From contig NC_058145.1 in the NCBI RefSeq assembly GCF_011075055.1, forward strand, positions 18,155,261 to 18,219,260: a stretch of DNA of 64,000 nt. Reading direction: 5' to 3'. Source of the DNA: Mangifera indica (lineage: Eukaryota > Streptophyta > Magnoliopsida > Sapindales > Anacardiaceae). Positions 1-10,624 of the stretch are shown piece by piece. The notes beneath the pieces are model-generated. The model was not told the origin of the DNA. It did no database searches and saw only the letters and a program-made list of their open reading frames with translations. Each line of letters starts with the position of its first letter. The first letter of the stretch is position 1. A program made the translations under genes and the position numbers.

Positions 1-204
1 AGTGACGATTAACAAAGAGAGGAATAATAGGATAAGGCTCCGATGAACACGGAAGCTTCACCATAGTACTTTCTGTCAGTGGGAGAACCAACGATAACAC
101 CCTTAGAGAAAAATACAATAATGATTGAAGGAGTAAGAACAAACCATGTAGAGTAGAGAGACGAAGAACACATAGGAGGGAATCGACGAGACTTCCAATA
201 CCAT

Positions 205-834
205 CGATTGGAGTTGCCCCTGTTTAATGGAAAAGAGACGTTAGATTGGATATTTAGAGTGGAAGGGTATTTCCAAGTGAATAGGCTATTAAAGAGGGAG
301 CGATTAACTGTCGTCGGAGTTTGTATGGAGAAAGACACACTGCATTAGTTGCAATGGAGAGAGAAATGACAAACTTTCTTAAGTTGGGAAAAGTTCAAAG
401 GAGAGGTGCTTCATCGTTTTCTATTACCGGATGACTGAACTCTCGAAAGAGGAGTTGTTCTCAATCTGACAAACTCATATAGTAGGAGATTACCGCAGTC
501 GTTTAGAATTATTGTCAGTGGTCGTCAATGGGCTTTCCGAAACCACGCTGCAGGTAGTCTTCATGAACAATTTGACAGAAGATATAAGAGAGGAAGTCAA
601 GATGCTTAATCCACGATCATTGAAAGAGATGATGGATCGTGCGCAGCAAATGGAGAAGAATGTGATTATTGATAAAAAATATATTCTTCAACCAGACAAA
701 CTTCACCGAAGAACACAGGTCAACTCGATCCGGTATGCTTTCACTTCCCAAACGAGCCTAGTCTATGTTATCTCTAGTCCATTGACTTCGAATCCAAGTT
801 ATAAAGCCTTAACATCATTTTCACGGTGAGATTG
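205..834 (+). pseudogene. Ty3/gypsy gag remnant (5' part of a broken gag-pol)
   Basis: The plus strand encodes a degraded Ty3/gypsy capsid region. It starts with the block LPLFNGKETLDW (from about 211) and runs on through a retrotransposon-gag-like stretch (VEGYFQVNRLL, then WEKFKGEVLHRFLLPDD). The reading is broken by stop codons near 345 and 366 and by frame changes. A later open piece (512-829) reads as the end of the capsid domain (LTEDIREEVKMLNPRSLKEMMDRAQQME). The frame is cut at 834 by the solo LTR at 835-3055, and the matching zinc knuckle resumes just after it. The true 5' end of the element cannot be placed and may lie outside the window. Confidence 0.75.
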
Positions 835-921
835 TGTAATACTCTCGTATACGTTTCAAGAATATTTATGTCTTTTGACATTGCTTTGAGACATTTCCAA
901 TTTTAAATATATATGTTCAAA

Positions 922-922
<1 letters not shown>

Positions 923-991
<69 letters not shown>
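923..991. repeat. (TG)n(TA)n microsatellite inside solo LTR 1
   Basis: A TG run is followed by about 30 TA units. The equivalent position of the second solo LTR also holds a TA run (59540-59588), so the seed of the microsatellite was already in the LTR. Tyr-Ile ORFs over it are artefacts. Confidence 0.95.
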
Positions 992-994
<3 letters not shown>

Positions 995-1502
995 AGAGAA
1001 AAGACAAAAAATAAGAACTTTATACTTTTTTCCATCATCTTCTCTCGTCTCTTCTAGAAGACAGTAGCGTTCTTCATGCTTTTGCTTTGTTTTTAAATAA
1101 AAGTGAATGATTTGAAAAGGTCTTGGAAGATAAGTAAGGAAAAAAATAAGAGGAAACACTTTGGAAGTTCTGATAATCAAAAAATCTATTTTTTTTCCCT
1201 TTACCTATCTTTCTATATATTGGATGCATGTGTTATGAATATGTTAGTGTGTTTTGGTGTTGATTTAAAGTGGTTTTGATGATAAAAGAAGGAAGATAAG
1301 GAGGAGGAAGCCAACTTGGCAAAGATTGGCTTGAAACAAGGTAAGCAGAATTATTTTTAGTATGTTTCATGTTTTATGCTTTTGGTTCCTTGGCTTTATG
1401 TTATAAATGATGATTTTGAAGTTGAGAAATGTTGTTTTGTCATTTGGGCTATGTGTGTGATTTTATTCTTGGTAGAGAGTTAGATAATATTTACAATTTT
1501 GC

Positions 1503-2080
1503 TACTGATTTCATCCCACATTTTGATTGTCTTATCTGATGAATCATGAGTGTTATTATAGCTTGTTGGAAAGCTCTTTGAATCCTCTTTTCAATGATAT
1601 ATAGCTTGTATGAATTAGAGACCGTTTAGACTATTAAATTGCATAAACAAAAAGACTGTCTTACCAAAGAGATAATAAATACAATTTTTTGTCATGGATT
1701 TCATCCCACGTTTTGGTTGTCTTATTTGATGAATCATGAGTGTTGTTATAGTTTTTTTAGGAAAGCTCTTTGAATCCTCTTTTCAATGATATATAACTTG
1801 TATGGATTAGAGACTATTTGGACTGTTAAATTGTATGAACAAAAAAACTACCTTACCAAATAAACAGTAAATACAGTTTCTTGCCATTGAATTCATCTCA
1901 TGTTTTGACTACTTTATGTGATGAATCATGAGTGTTGTTATAGCTTGTTGGAAAGCTATTTGAATCCTCTTTTCAATGATATATAGCTTGTATGAATTAG
2001 AGACTATTTGGATTGTTAAATTGCATAAATAAAAAGATTGTCTTACCAAATGAACAGACTCATAAACAGTAATTTACAAT
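1503..2080 (+). repeat. Three tandem ~190-bp units within solo LTR 1
   Basis: The phrase TTCATCCCACATTTTGATTG recurs with small changes near 1510, 1700 and 1892, giving periods of about 190 and 192 bp. Each unit carries GATGAATCATGAGTG, GGAAAGCT and TCCTCTTTTCAATGATATA blocks. The second solo LTR has the same unit three times (58380-58960), so the triplication predates the split of the two copies. Confidence 0.85.
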
Positions 2081-2315
2081 TTTTGGAAAGAAAGAAAGAA
2101 GGAAAAGGAAGAGAAAAAGAAAAAAGAGAAAGGAAAGGAAAGAAAGAAGAAAAAAAGAAAAGAAATAACAGTAAGAAAAAGAATTTGGGGCTCAAGATTT
2201 AGGGGTCATCCCAAGAGTATGGTCTGGTAGCTTATGGATAGTTTTAGATGGAAGCAAAATTAATAAGAGATAATGCACGCATGCATGCTACGAATTATGA
2301 GGGGGTACTTTACGC

Positions 2316-2403
2316 TACACCGCTCGTGATAGGACACATCCGCAGTAGGACACGTCCGTAGTAGGACATAGACCCATAGTAGAGTCCACTCGTAATAGAG
2401 CAC
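2316..2403 (+). repeat. Short GTAGGACA tandem repeats in solo LTR 1
   Basis: A short direct repeat (GTAGGACACGTCC type, about 18 bp) is iterated four to five times. Its reverse complement (CCTACTACGGACGTGTCC type) is at 58015-58080 in the other solo LTR. This is a conserved LTR sub-feature that could hold promoter elements of the family; that role is inference. Confidence 0.7.
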
Positions 2404-3055
2404 AATTCAGATTTAGAAATGGTATAGTGAGAGAAAGGAAGAGAACTTGAGCTTAGAAAAGTGTCAAATCTCTAAAGTCAGCTTCCAGAAAGTAGCAGAT
2501 GGATACTAGATGGGACAAAGTGTGATCCAAATAGTAAAGAATAAACTAGATTATCTTTTCGATTCCTTGAGGAGGTTATGATATGAGATTGAGTCCCGAG
2601 AGTGATTTAGAATATGAAATGAGATAGTTTACTTAATTTTTTCTTCTTACTGAGTATTCTTATCTCTCACTTATTTTTCTTTCATGAAATCAGGTACAAG
2701 TAATCGAGGTAGCTGCAAGGTAAGGTCAGGTAAACGAAGATAGATCCGGACTAGAGCAAGTTATCTCTAGTTTATGTTACATGTGTACAACCCTATGTTC
2801 TTGTTGACTTTTGACCTTCTTCATATGGTTGTATAGTTATATATGATTACTCCATACTTTCAGATGTTTTTCAACAAGTTTTTATATGTAATATATACAT
2901 ATTTTGTTCATTTTTGAATTTCTAATTTTTTCAGAATAATTTCATAATGCTTTTAACGATAAGTCATTTTAAAATTTGTTTTAAAATAATTGCTTCAAAT
3001 ATTAATTTGTAACATTTTTCCTCCGAAAGATAACACTTCTAAGGGGGATGTTACA

Positions 3056-4560
3056 GACTGTAACTTCGGGTGACTTTCTGATGAAGAGTTTCGTTTGAAG
3101 GTGGAGAATGGTCTATGTTTCAAATGTGATGAAAAATTTATATCAGGGCACAAATGCAGATTACAACAACTTCGAATTATGACTACAAGCGAAGAAGAGC
3201 AGGAAGATAAGATGGAAATAGTAGAAGAAGAAAACCTGATTAAATAGCAAGAAATGAAAACAAGTTTAAAGGTCAATTATGTTGTTGGGTTCAATTCGCC
3301 AAAAACTAAGAAATTAATGTGTAAATTGGAGGGCAGGGAAGTAGTGGGTTTTGATTGATATTGGGGCTACACACAATTTCATGGCAGAGAAATTAGTTCA
3401 AGAATTAGGAATTCCAGTAAAATCAGTCATGTTTGCAATAGTTTTAAGAGATAATCGGAGGGTTTAGAAATTTGGGTAGCCAACCTTAACTAATTTAGAG
3501 GGTCTCTAACACCTCGAACAGTTGAAAAATAAAAGGTCCTAGACTCCTCGAATTATTTGAAAAATGGGAGACCTTGAACTCTTTAAATTATTTGGGTTAT
3601 CCTTATAACATTTTGATCAATGAAATAGTTTTATTTTATTGTATATTTTGTGTTTTTATCTTTTGTTTTTATTAAATAAGATAGACTAAGGAAAATATGA
3701 GAGATTAATATTTGCAGGGATGTTCTATTCAACAGGATTTCCTTCCGTTTCGGTTGTGGGGGGTTGATATGATATTGGGAATTGACTAGTTACACCAGTT
3801 GGGAGAAGTGAAAATTAATTGGAATAACCAAACCATGAGATTTTTCTAGGAAGGGCAAACAGTGGCATTTAGAGGAGATTGGCCCTTGACGCGTTTGGAA
3901 GTATCATTAAAATCACTGATTAAGGTGGTTTGCAAAAGAGGAGAAAGATATTGTATTGGTATGGAAATACCAACAGAAGAGTTTACAGCCGTCGTGGAGT
4001 TGAAACCAGAAATCGCATCATCATTAACAGAATTTAGAGATATTTTCAAATAACCCAGCGCCTTACCCCTAAAGAGAAATTGTGACCAATGATCAAACTG
4101 ATTTTAGACGCGCAACCACCTAATCTACGGCCCTACAAATATCCACATTATTAAAAGAATGAGATTGAAAGAATTGTACAAGAGATGCTCGCAATAGGAG
4201 TAATTTGTCCTAGTGTAAGCCTTTTCACTAGTCTAGTTATATTGGTTAGGAAAAAAAATAGTAGTTGGAGGTTTTGTATCAACTATCGGGCACTGAATAT
4301 GATCACAGTTCTAAGCTAATTTTCAATGTCAACTATAGATGAATTAGTAGAAACAATAGTGTTTAGCAAATTTGTCCTTAAATTAGGGAACCATCAAATT
4401 CGGATGAAAGAAGACGACATCAAAAAGACGACATTTTGGACACATGATGTACACTAAGAATTCCTAGTCATGTCATTTTCTTTAAATGGTGGGTATATAA
4501 AGAAAAATTTACTTTTCTTTACCCTTTTTCAGGGGACTAACTAGACTTTCCATCAAGTTT
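3056..4560 (+). pseudogene. Ty3/gypsy zinc knuckle, protease and reverse transcriptase remnant
   Basis: This is the continuation of the gag-pol broken by solo LTR 1. In order: a gag zinc knuckle (LCFKCDEKFISGHKC, about 3113-3157); an aspartic protease core around 3352-3400 where the usual DSGATHNF reads DIGATHNF after a frameshift; a ~245-bp foreign or unalignable stretch (about 3465-3710); the protease-to-RT linker (DMILGIDWLHQLGEV, then an open piece 3862-4053); and the start of reverse transcriptase (PPNLRPYKYP, VICPS, WRFCINYRALN, about 4110-4320). Multiple stops and frameshifts make it inactive. Homology fades after about 4560. There is no integrase and no partner LTR for this older element. 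Confidence 0.8.
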
Positions 4561-4809
4561 TTTAGGACAGGGAAAAAAAGAAAATGAATGCTTCGATTTA
4601 TGATTAAGACATACTAATTGATGTAAGATTGTATCATACCTTGAGACCCCAAGCAAGAGAGATGATACACTAAACCACAGATTACAAGATTGAACATGAT
4701 ACAAGGCCCTTCCGGACATCCATGTTTAACCAACAAATAAAGATAACAGAGTCCTTAGCTTCTTCATGTCAGGGTCGGCCTTGGCTTACTCCATCCTGTG
4801 GCAGTAATA

Positions 4810-7800
4810 TTAACGATGCCGGTGGACTTTACTTCTATTATGTCCATTGGAGTCAAAATCTTCAAATGACCTTGAATAAGAATACTTCTGTCTGCTCTTC
4901 TTACTTCTATGTCGCCTATCAGAGTCATCTATAGGTGTATAAGAATGCTTTTGCCTGCTTTTTCCATTTCTCTGATGCCTACCAGAGTCAGAGTCTTCAG
5001 ATGAACAAGAATGCATGTTTCTGTAATTTTCGCTTGTATGCAGCTGGTCAGCATCATTCTCAGATGAGGAAGGATGCTTTTGCCAGCTCTTTTTACTTCT
5101 ATAACGCCTATCAGACTCTACATTTTCAAAGTGTGAAGAATGTTTGTGTCCACTTTCATTTTTCATGTGATGCTCAACAGAGTCATCTTTAGATGAATAA
5201 GGATTCCTTTGCCTGTTCCTTCTACCTTTATTGAACCCTTCAGAGCCAGAATCTTCAGATGAATAAGAGTGCCTGTGTCTGCTTTTTCTGGGATGCCTAT
5301 CAAATTCTGAATCTTCAGATGAAATTGATCTGGAATAGCTCTGCTTCTTCTTTTTCTTATGTTTCTTCCTCTTTTTTGACCTCTTATCTTCACTGTCAGA
5401 AGGTGAAGATGACCCATCTTCATCAGGAACTCTTAAGTTTCTACTACTTGGTGATGACTGCCTTTTGTGCTTGCTTTTCTTTCTGGATTTCTTTCTAGGT
5501 TTGATTGAGAGATTGGTCAACAACTCAGGCACATCACCCCCGCCAAGGAACCCTAGAATATGCGAGAAAGGACAAATAGAAAGTTTCACTAAATACGACG
5601 AGTAGAAAAATATAGTAAAACTTTTCGTGAGGCGAAAAAAGAGAAATGTACCTCCATACTCATCAAATATGTCCTCGGCAACTATTTGCTGATTAGGATC
5701 ATCAGGTTTAAACCCTCCACGAGGAGGACTAAAATTTCCTGGTTGTCGCTTCAGCTCCCACTTGAGAGGCTGCAGGGAAAAAAGTTGCATCAGCAAGCAG
5801 CTGTTGCTCCTCCTCTTTCAAAAATGAGAAGAAGGCAAGCAAAAGGCTCAAAAAAGGAGAAACAGTATTAACGTGCAAGTCCTAAACTTTAGCACAAGTA
5901 CAGAATAAGTTATAAATCTTATAGAATTATGAATTTGGTTATGAACAAAATTAATATTATTGACGAAACATCGTACAATACATAATATTATACTATAGTC
6001 TAAACTGGAATCCTACTATTATGAAATAGGAAAAATAATAAATAATTAAATTGGAATTCTAATTCTATGAAATAAGAAAATAATAAAAAACTAAACTGGA
6101 ATCTTATTTCTATGAAATAAAAATATAATAATAAGTAACAAATCAAAATCAAACCCAATTAAAATTATATCAAATAAGAATAAGATATTATTAGAATCGG
6201 ATCAAATAGAAATATGTTTAACACTCCTTTGCAATTATAGCAAGAGCTCTCAGAGCTACAATTGGAGACAAAAACTAAGAAGTAAATTGTGATAGGAGAG
6301 AGAGAAAGAGAGAGCGCCAAAGAGAAAGGCTAGGCTAATGTCAACGTGATCTCAGGCGGTCGGAGACGGAGCAAGGATATTGCCAAAAAGAAAATCGCAA
6401 ATTGTTGAAAGCAGTGGGGATAACAGGAAAATAAAACCATAGCAACGGAACCAACAATGACCGAAAAAAGTTTCGAATTAGCCATCAAACGAAAAAAAGA
6501 CCAATAGACTTGGTCAAGTCCAAGAATAGAGAAAGACTAACATGTCACTAGTATAGGAGAGAAGACCATTGACAAGAGAGAAACAGGAGTAGGTGCTCAA
6601 TCATGTGAGAGACGAGAGCAGGTGCTTAATCGTTTAAGAGACAAGAGTAAAGACTTGATCGTGAGAGACGAGAACAAAGATTCAATCGTGAGAGATGAGA
6701 GCACAGGCTCGATTGTGAGAGAGAAAAGAGTAAAGACTGGATTGTGGGAGAGACGAGAGCAGGGGCTCGATTGTGAGAGAAACAAGAGCAAGGGCTAGGG
6801 AAAGCAAAACAGTTTTCAAAACTAGAAGGCAATAGAGGATATTAAACGTTTTGATGCCATGTAGAATTATAAATTGGGTTATGAACCAAATTAATATTAT
6901 TGACAAAATATCATACAATTTATAGTAATGTAATCTAAACTAGAATCTTAATCCTATGAAATAAGAAAAATAATAAATAATTAAATTGGAATCCTAATCC
7001 TATGAAATAAGGAAATAATAAATAATTAAACTAGAATCTTAATTCTATGAAATAGGAAAAATAATAAATAACAAATCAAAATAAGACCTAATTAGAATCA
7101 TATCAAATAAGAATCAGTCTAATTAGAATCATATCAAATAAGAATATATTTAACAGGTCTTTGGCCGCTTCAATATCTAACATGTTAATGCCTAGTTTTT
7201 CAAGTATAATTTTTAGAATCCTTTCCCCATCCACCAACAAAAGAATTAGAGATTCAAGGTTTTCCTTAGAAGTTTGTTATCTGACAGATTTACACAAATA
7301 TTTTTCAGTACTACAGTAACAATTTTAGTAAAGTTTTTTCAATTATACCCTGTGCCTAAAATTCTATTTCCAACCTTGTAAAGGGGATAAAAATACATAG
7401 TTTCACACATACAACTATATGGTAGCAACCGGAGATCAAGGAGAAGATTAGTAATAAGGGAGAAAAAATGGAAAGACAAGAAAAGACACACGGTTATACA
7501 TTTCAAGCATAAATCTCAAATCAACTTATGCAAAAGACCACATAATTTGTAAACAACTGACAGACAAATAATGCAAACCTCAGCAGGGTCTGTACGAGCC
7601 AAGATAGCAGTCAATGGGTCATCTCTCTTCAATCTGCTCTCTTCATTAGGCATTATGGCATCCTTCAATGGACATTCACGATCACCACTTTGGTGCCCAT
7701 AATTTCCACATCTTAAACACTTGACATTACGCACTTCAACACCAAATGGTTTTACCCTAGCAGGAGCACCTGTCTCAAGCCTATTCATATTCAAAGCAAA

Positions 7801-9431
7801 AGCAACTAAGAGTTCTGTACCTCTGATAGCATTAGTGAAATAGCTTTAAGTGCCCTTTGAAAACTTCTTGTCAGCTTAAACAATCACTTAAAATTTCCCA
7901 ACAAACAAACAGAGATGAAAATAGATAGTAAAGATTATTCAAATTACAGAATTCAGAGCATACACAATGCATAAGACCAAAAGACTACTGAATCCAATAT
8001 TTCTTACCAGATATATATTCTCTTGAAAAATTTAACCAAAGCTTTCAGATTGGGAGAAGAAATGATGAAGATGTTTCATTAAATCATACACAGTATTGTT
8101 TAGGGCCGAACAGTTGCATAGCAAAAATCTAGAAAGTGTATCATGGTTTAGATAAATGGCCTAGACAAATACAGTCATATATTGTCTCAATCAAAGAGTA
8201 AAAACTAAGTTCAGAAGCAAAGCATAAAAATGTATGTTACAAATAGAAAATGGAACATCTATGCTGAATTCAACCATACCGTGGAGCATTTTTAAGAACT
8301 TCAAATTCTTCTTCAGTCGGTAAAGGACGTCCAAAAACATCTTTTGGCCTAGATTTTTTCTTTTCTTCAGCCACAGGCAGAGATTCTGAATGCCTAGAAG
8401 ACAAACAAATAAACCATTATGTTCAGAAACAAATGCAAAGGCAATTATAACAAAAGCCAAAATTCAAAGGCAATAATAATAACAACAACAATACATTGCA
8501 GGAGCAGGTGAGTCTTGAGATGTGCTAACTTGTCCTTGTCTCCTCTTCTCATCTTCAATCTCAGCTGCCTTAGCACTTTCAGCATTATAACCAGGGGGTC
8601 GAACATACATAAAACTGACAGCTTGCATAGTCTCCATCTACATCCAAAGATAAAAAATAAAAAGTAAAAGAACACATAAAAGAGGATTAGTATGAGGTCT
8701 AAAATATATAGTTCAGAGTTTAAAACCACAGACTCATTCAACTATTTTCTTTAACCATTTTACACTAGTTTATGTATCTGAAAACAATTGCATTTTCGTT
8801 AAGTTTCTTATATTCCATGTTTACAAGAACTGGAGAATCGCATTTGAATTCTATATCACACAGGAGCTAAACTAATTTTCAAGAATTAGATATCTCAATA
8901 TTTTCAACAACCGAAAATGTGTTTTTTTTTTTTTCTCTCTAACATATTGACAGAGTTTTTCAAGAGTTCAATTCTCTAGAATATGAACTATTTATTGCAC
9001 TAAAATACGAGGAATTGTACTTAAATTTTACAGGAAACAAGAGGTATATGGAGGTACCTTGTCCTTGTCTTTCTTAGAAATGAGAGCAGTCTGGCGAAAG
9101 AATTCCTGCTCTTGGCCATACTAAAAATACAAGATAAATAATAAAAGTATTTAGCGATGAAGTAGAGGAAAACAAAAAAAAAAAAGATATTGAATATAAA
9201 TATAAATACTTCGCGGGCGACTTCTTCGGCGCGGCGCTGTTTGTTAGAGTGGATCTGTTCGGCGATCCACTTACGGCGTTGATTTGGATACGAGAGTGGA
9301 TGCCATGGCTTCTGGTTTAAATACGAATGACTCCATGCTGTTCCTGATTTTGTTTTGTAATCAACTTCCCCTGATTCTGTGAATTTCTTCAATCTCTTCC
9401 CTATTCCGCCTTCGAATTCCTCCCCCTCCAT
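4810..9431 (-). CDS. CIR1-type nuclear protein (Cir_N domain, zinc knuckle, RS-rich tail)
   Basis: Seven exons join in frame: 9431-9210, 9120-9058, 8637-8495, 8393-8280, 7822-7579, 5769-5652 and 5552-4810, all with GT-AG introns, giving 548 residues. The N-terminus (MEGEEFEG, WHPLSYPNQRRKWIAEQ, AREYGQEQEFF, VSFMYVRPPGY) matches the CBF1-interacting corepressor N-terminal domain. A CX2CX4HX6C zinc knuckle spans residues 216-231 and is followed by RECPLKD. Beyond about residue 301 is a basic KKKK stretch and acid/base repeats (SSEDS...RHRSKKSRQKHS). In animals CIR1 links RBPJ to histone deacetylase and splicing factors. Plants lack RBPJ, so a nuclear RNA-processing or corepressor role is inferred. 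CWC25-like splicing factors share the first domain, but the knuckle favours CIR1. Intron 5 carries a TRIM-like element. Confidence 0.85.
5920..7155 (-). mobile_element. TRIM-like non-autonomous LTR element in CIR1 intron 5
   Basis: Two direct repeats of about 300 bp (5920-6223 and 6860-7155) enclose 636 bp with no coding capacity. Read on the minus strand the repeats begin TGTTAAA and end TCTACA (or TCTATA). Next to the 5' LTR is TGGCATCAAAAC, a good match to the initiator-tRNA-Met primer site TGGTATCAGAGC. Just before the 3' LTR is the purine tract GCAAAGGAG. Flanks read AGACC and AGATT on the minus strand (3 of 5 identical), a possible worn target duplication. The LTRs have visibly diverged, so the insertion is old. 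Size, LTR length and lack of ORFs fit a TRIM or similar miniature element in the same orientation as the host gene. Confidence 0.7.
6560..6800. repeat. Degenerate GAGAGACGAGAGC tandem repeat inside the TRIM-like element
   Basis: About eight imperfect units of roughly 27-31 bp with the core GAGACGAGAGCAGG-GCTCGATTGT are arrayed between the two LTRs. Short Leu/Ser-rich minus-strand ORFs over it reflect the repeat only. Confidence 0.7.
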
Positions 9432-9801
9432 TCTCACAACTCTGATTCTCGTCGTCGTCGACTCAATTTCTTGGATATAGAGCAAGGATTAATAGCAGGA
9501 AACACCCTATTGTTAGCGTTTTGTTGTGAAGTTGAGTTTTTAATGGGCACATTGTTTTTGTGCAGAATAAGGGTTTTTTTGAATGTTTTGAAACTTGATG
9601 GGTTCCCCGGTTTTTGGGATAATTATAAAGTGGAACGCCAACAACAGTCTTACTAACAGTTTGGGCTGTTAGTGAATTCTCCAAACGAAGAAACGACACC
9701 GTTTGAAGGAGACAATCTTTTGAAACCCTTGGTCATTTTTATTCCTCCAGCGGCCGTCAGTCATTTTTATGTTGGTGGTTAATTAAAAGACAAACTTTGA
9801 T
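9432..9801. other. 5' flank of the CIR1-type gene, no gene seen
   Basis: This stretch holds the upstream region of the minus-strand CIR1-type gene (an in-frame upstream ATG at 9485 would add 18 residues but is not favoured). I see no clear TATA box and no coding region. A foldback transposon starts just beyond it. Confidence 0.5.
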
Positions 9802-9810
9802 TTTCAACAA

Positions 9811-10595
9811 GGCCAAAGAACTATTTCCCACCCAAGGTATGCTGCAATGTCAAATGTCCCCCTTTTATCTATGATAATACCAAATAGCCACCCATTAGCA
9901 GTTAAAATTAATGGAACCTTAACCCTTTGAAATTTTATCTCATTTTACCCCCTTAAACTTTAAAAACTAAAAATTTTCCTCAACCTAAGTTTTAAAAAAT
10001 GATAGTTTCACCCTAAGGTTTCATTTTGAAATCTCCGGTGTCATCTCTGGCTCCATTTTCGGCGGCCTCTCCCTCCCGAAGCATCCTCTCCCTCCGGCGG
10101 TCTCTTTCCTTCCATTGGACGCCCAATCTGTGTCGGAAGAGCAATGGAAGATGAAGTTCTTCGTCCTCCCAGACGAAGACGAAGCTGTCATCTTCCTAGA
10201 AGAAGACCTCTAGGAAGACGACTGTCTTCCCAGACAAAGATTAGACGTCCGAAGCCGATCAGGTATCCAAATGGGAGAAAAGAGACCGTCGGAGGGAGAA
10301 GATGTTTTAGGAGGGAGAGGCCGCCAATAATAGAGCTGGAGATTTTAAAACGAAACCCTAGGGTGAAACTGCCATTTTTTAAAACTTAGGCCGGGGGAAA
10401 CTTTTAGTTTTTAAATTTATGGGGGTAAAAAGAGATTATATTTTAGTTTATTTTTAATATTATAGAAAAAATGATGATTTTACCCTTACTGCCATTAATT
10501 TTAATTGTTGATGGGTGGGCATTTGGTGTTATCATAGATAAAGGGGGGACACTTGACATTGCAACATACCTTGGGTGGGAAATAGTCCTTCGGCC
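9811..10595. mobile_element. Foldback Mutator-like element A (785 bp, 9-bp TSD)
   Basis: The left end GGCCAAAGAACTATTTCCCA pairs with the right end, whose reverse complement is GGCCGAAGGACTATTTCCCA. Inverted arms of some 250-300 bp continue inward (TTTAAAAACTAAAAATTTTCC against its complement; CACCCTAAGGTTT against AAACCCTAGGGTG). The direct repeat TTTCAACAA is present perfectly at 9802-9810 and 10596-10604; 9 bp is the target-site size of Mutator-like elements. The core (about 10140-10300) has short palindromes such as CTAGAAGAAGACCTCTAG. No transposase is encoded; the open frame at 10144-10389 is not recognisable. Confidence 0.85.
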
Positions 10596-10624
10596 TTTCA
10601 ACAACTCCCTTTTCCCATGTATAA

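Larger units (their letters stand above)
835..3055 (+). mobile_element. Solo LTR, copy 1 (Ty3/gypsy-type), inserted in older gag-pol
   Basis: The segment begins TGTAATACTC and ends GGGATGTTACA, the usual TG...CA form with TGTAA/TTACA ends. It is flanked by GATTG (830-834) and GACTG (3056-3060), a 5-bp target duplication with one mismatch. It has no internal coding region, so it is a solo LTR of 2221 bp. The same family, reverse-complemented, is at 57333-59673: both ends, the TA tract, the A/G-rich AAAG/GGAAA stretch, the triplicated ~190-bp unit and the short GTAGGACA repeats all recur. It interrupts gag between capsid and zinc knuckle, so it is younger than the host element. Confidence 0.85.

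Noticed and set aside
856..1180. Minus-strand ORFs with long Tyr-Ile runs (also at 19505-19687 and 59390-59652)
   Set aside because: They are translations of TA microsatellites, not proteins.
1503..2080. CRISPR-like array of regular repeats
   Set aside because: Units are ~190 bp, contiguous and diverged, in a plant LTR; there are no spacers.
4722..5498. Several plus-strand ORFs opposite the CIR1-type last exon
   Set aside because: They are antisense shadows of the RS-repeat coding region, whose regular codon pattern keeps other frames open.
10144..10389. 81-codon Arg-rich ORF in foldback element A
   Set aside because: Low-complexity product of the palindromic core, not conserved in the other family members and without a domain.
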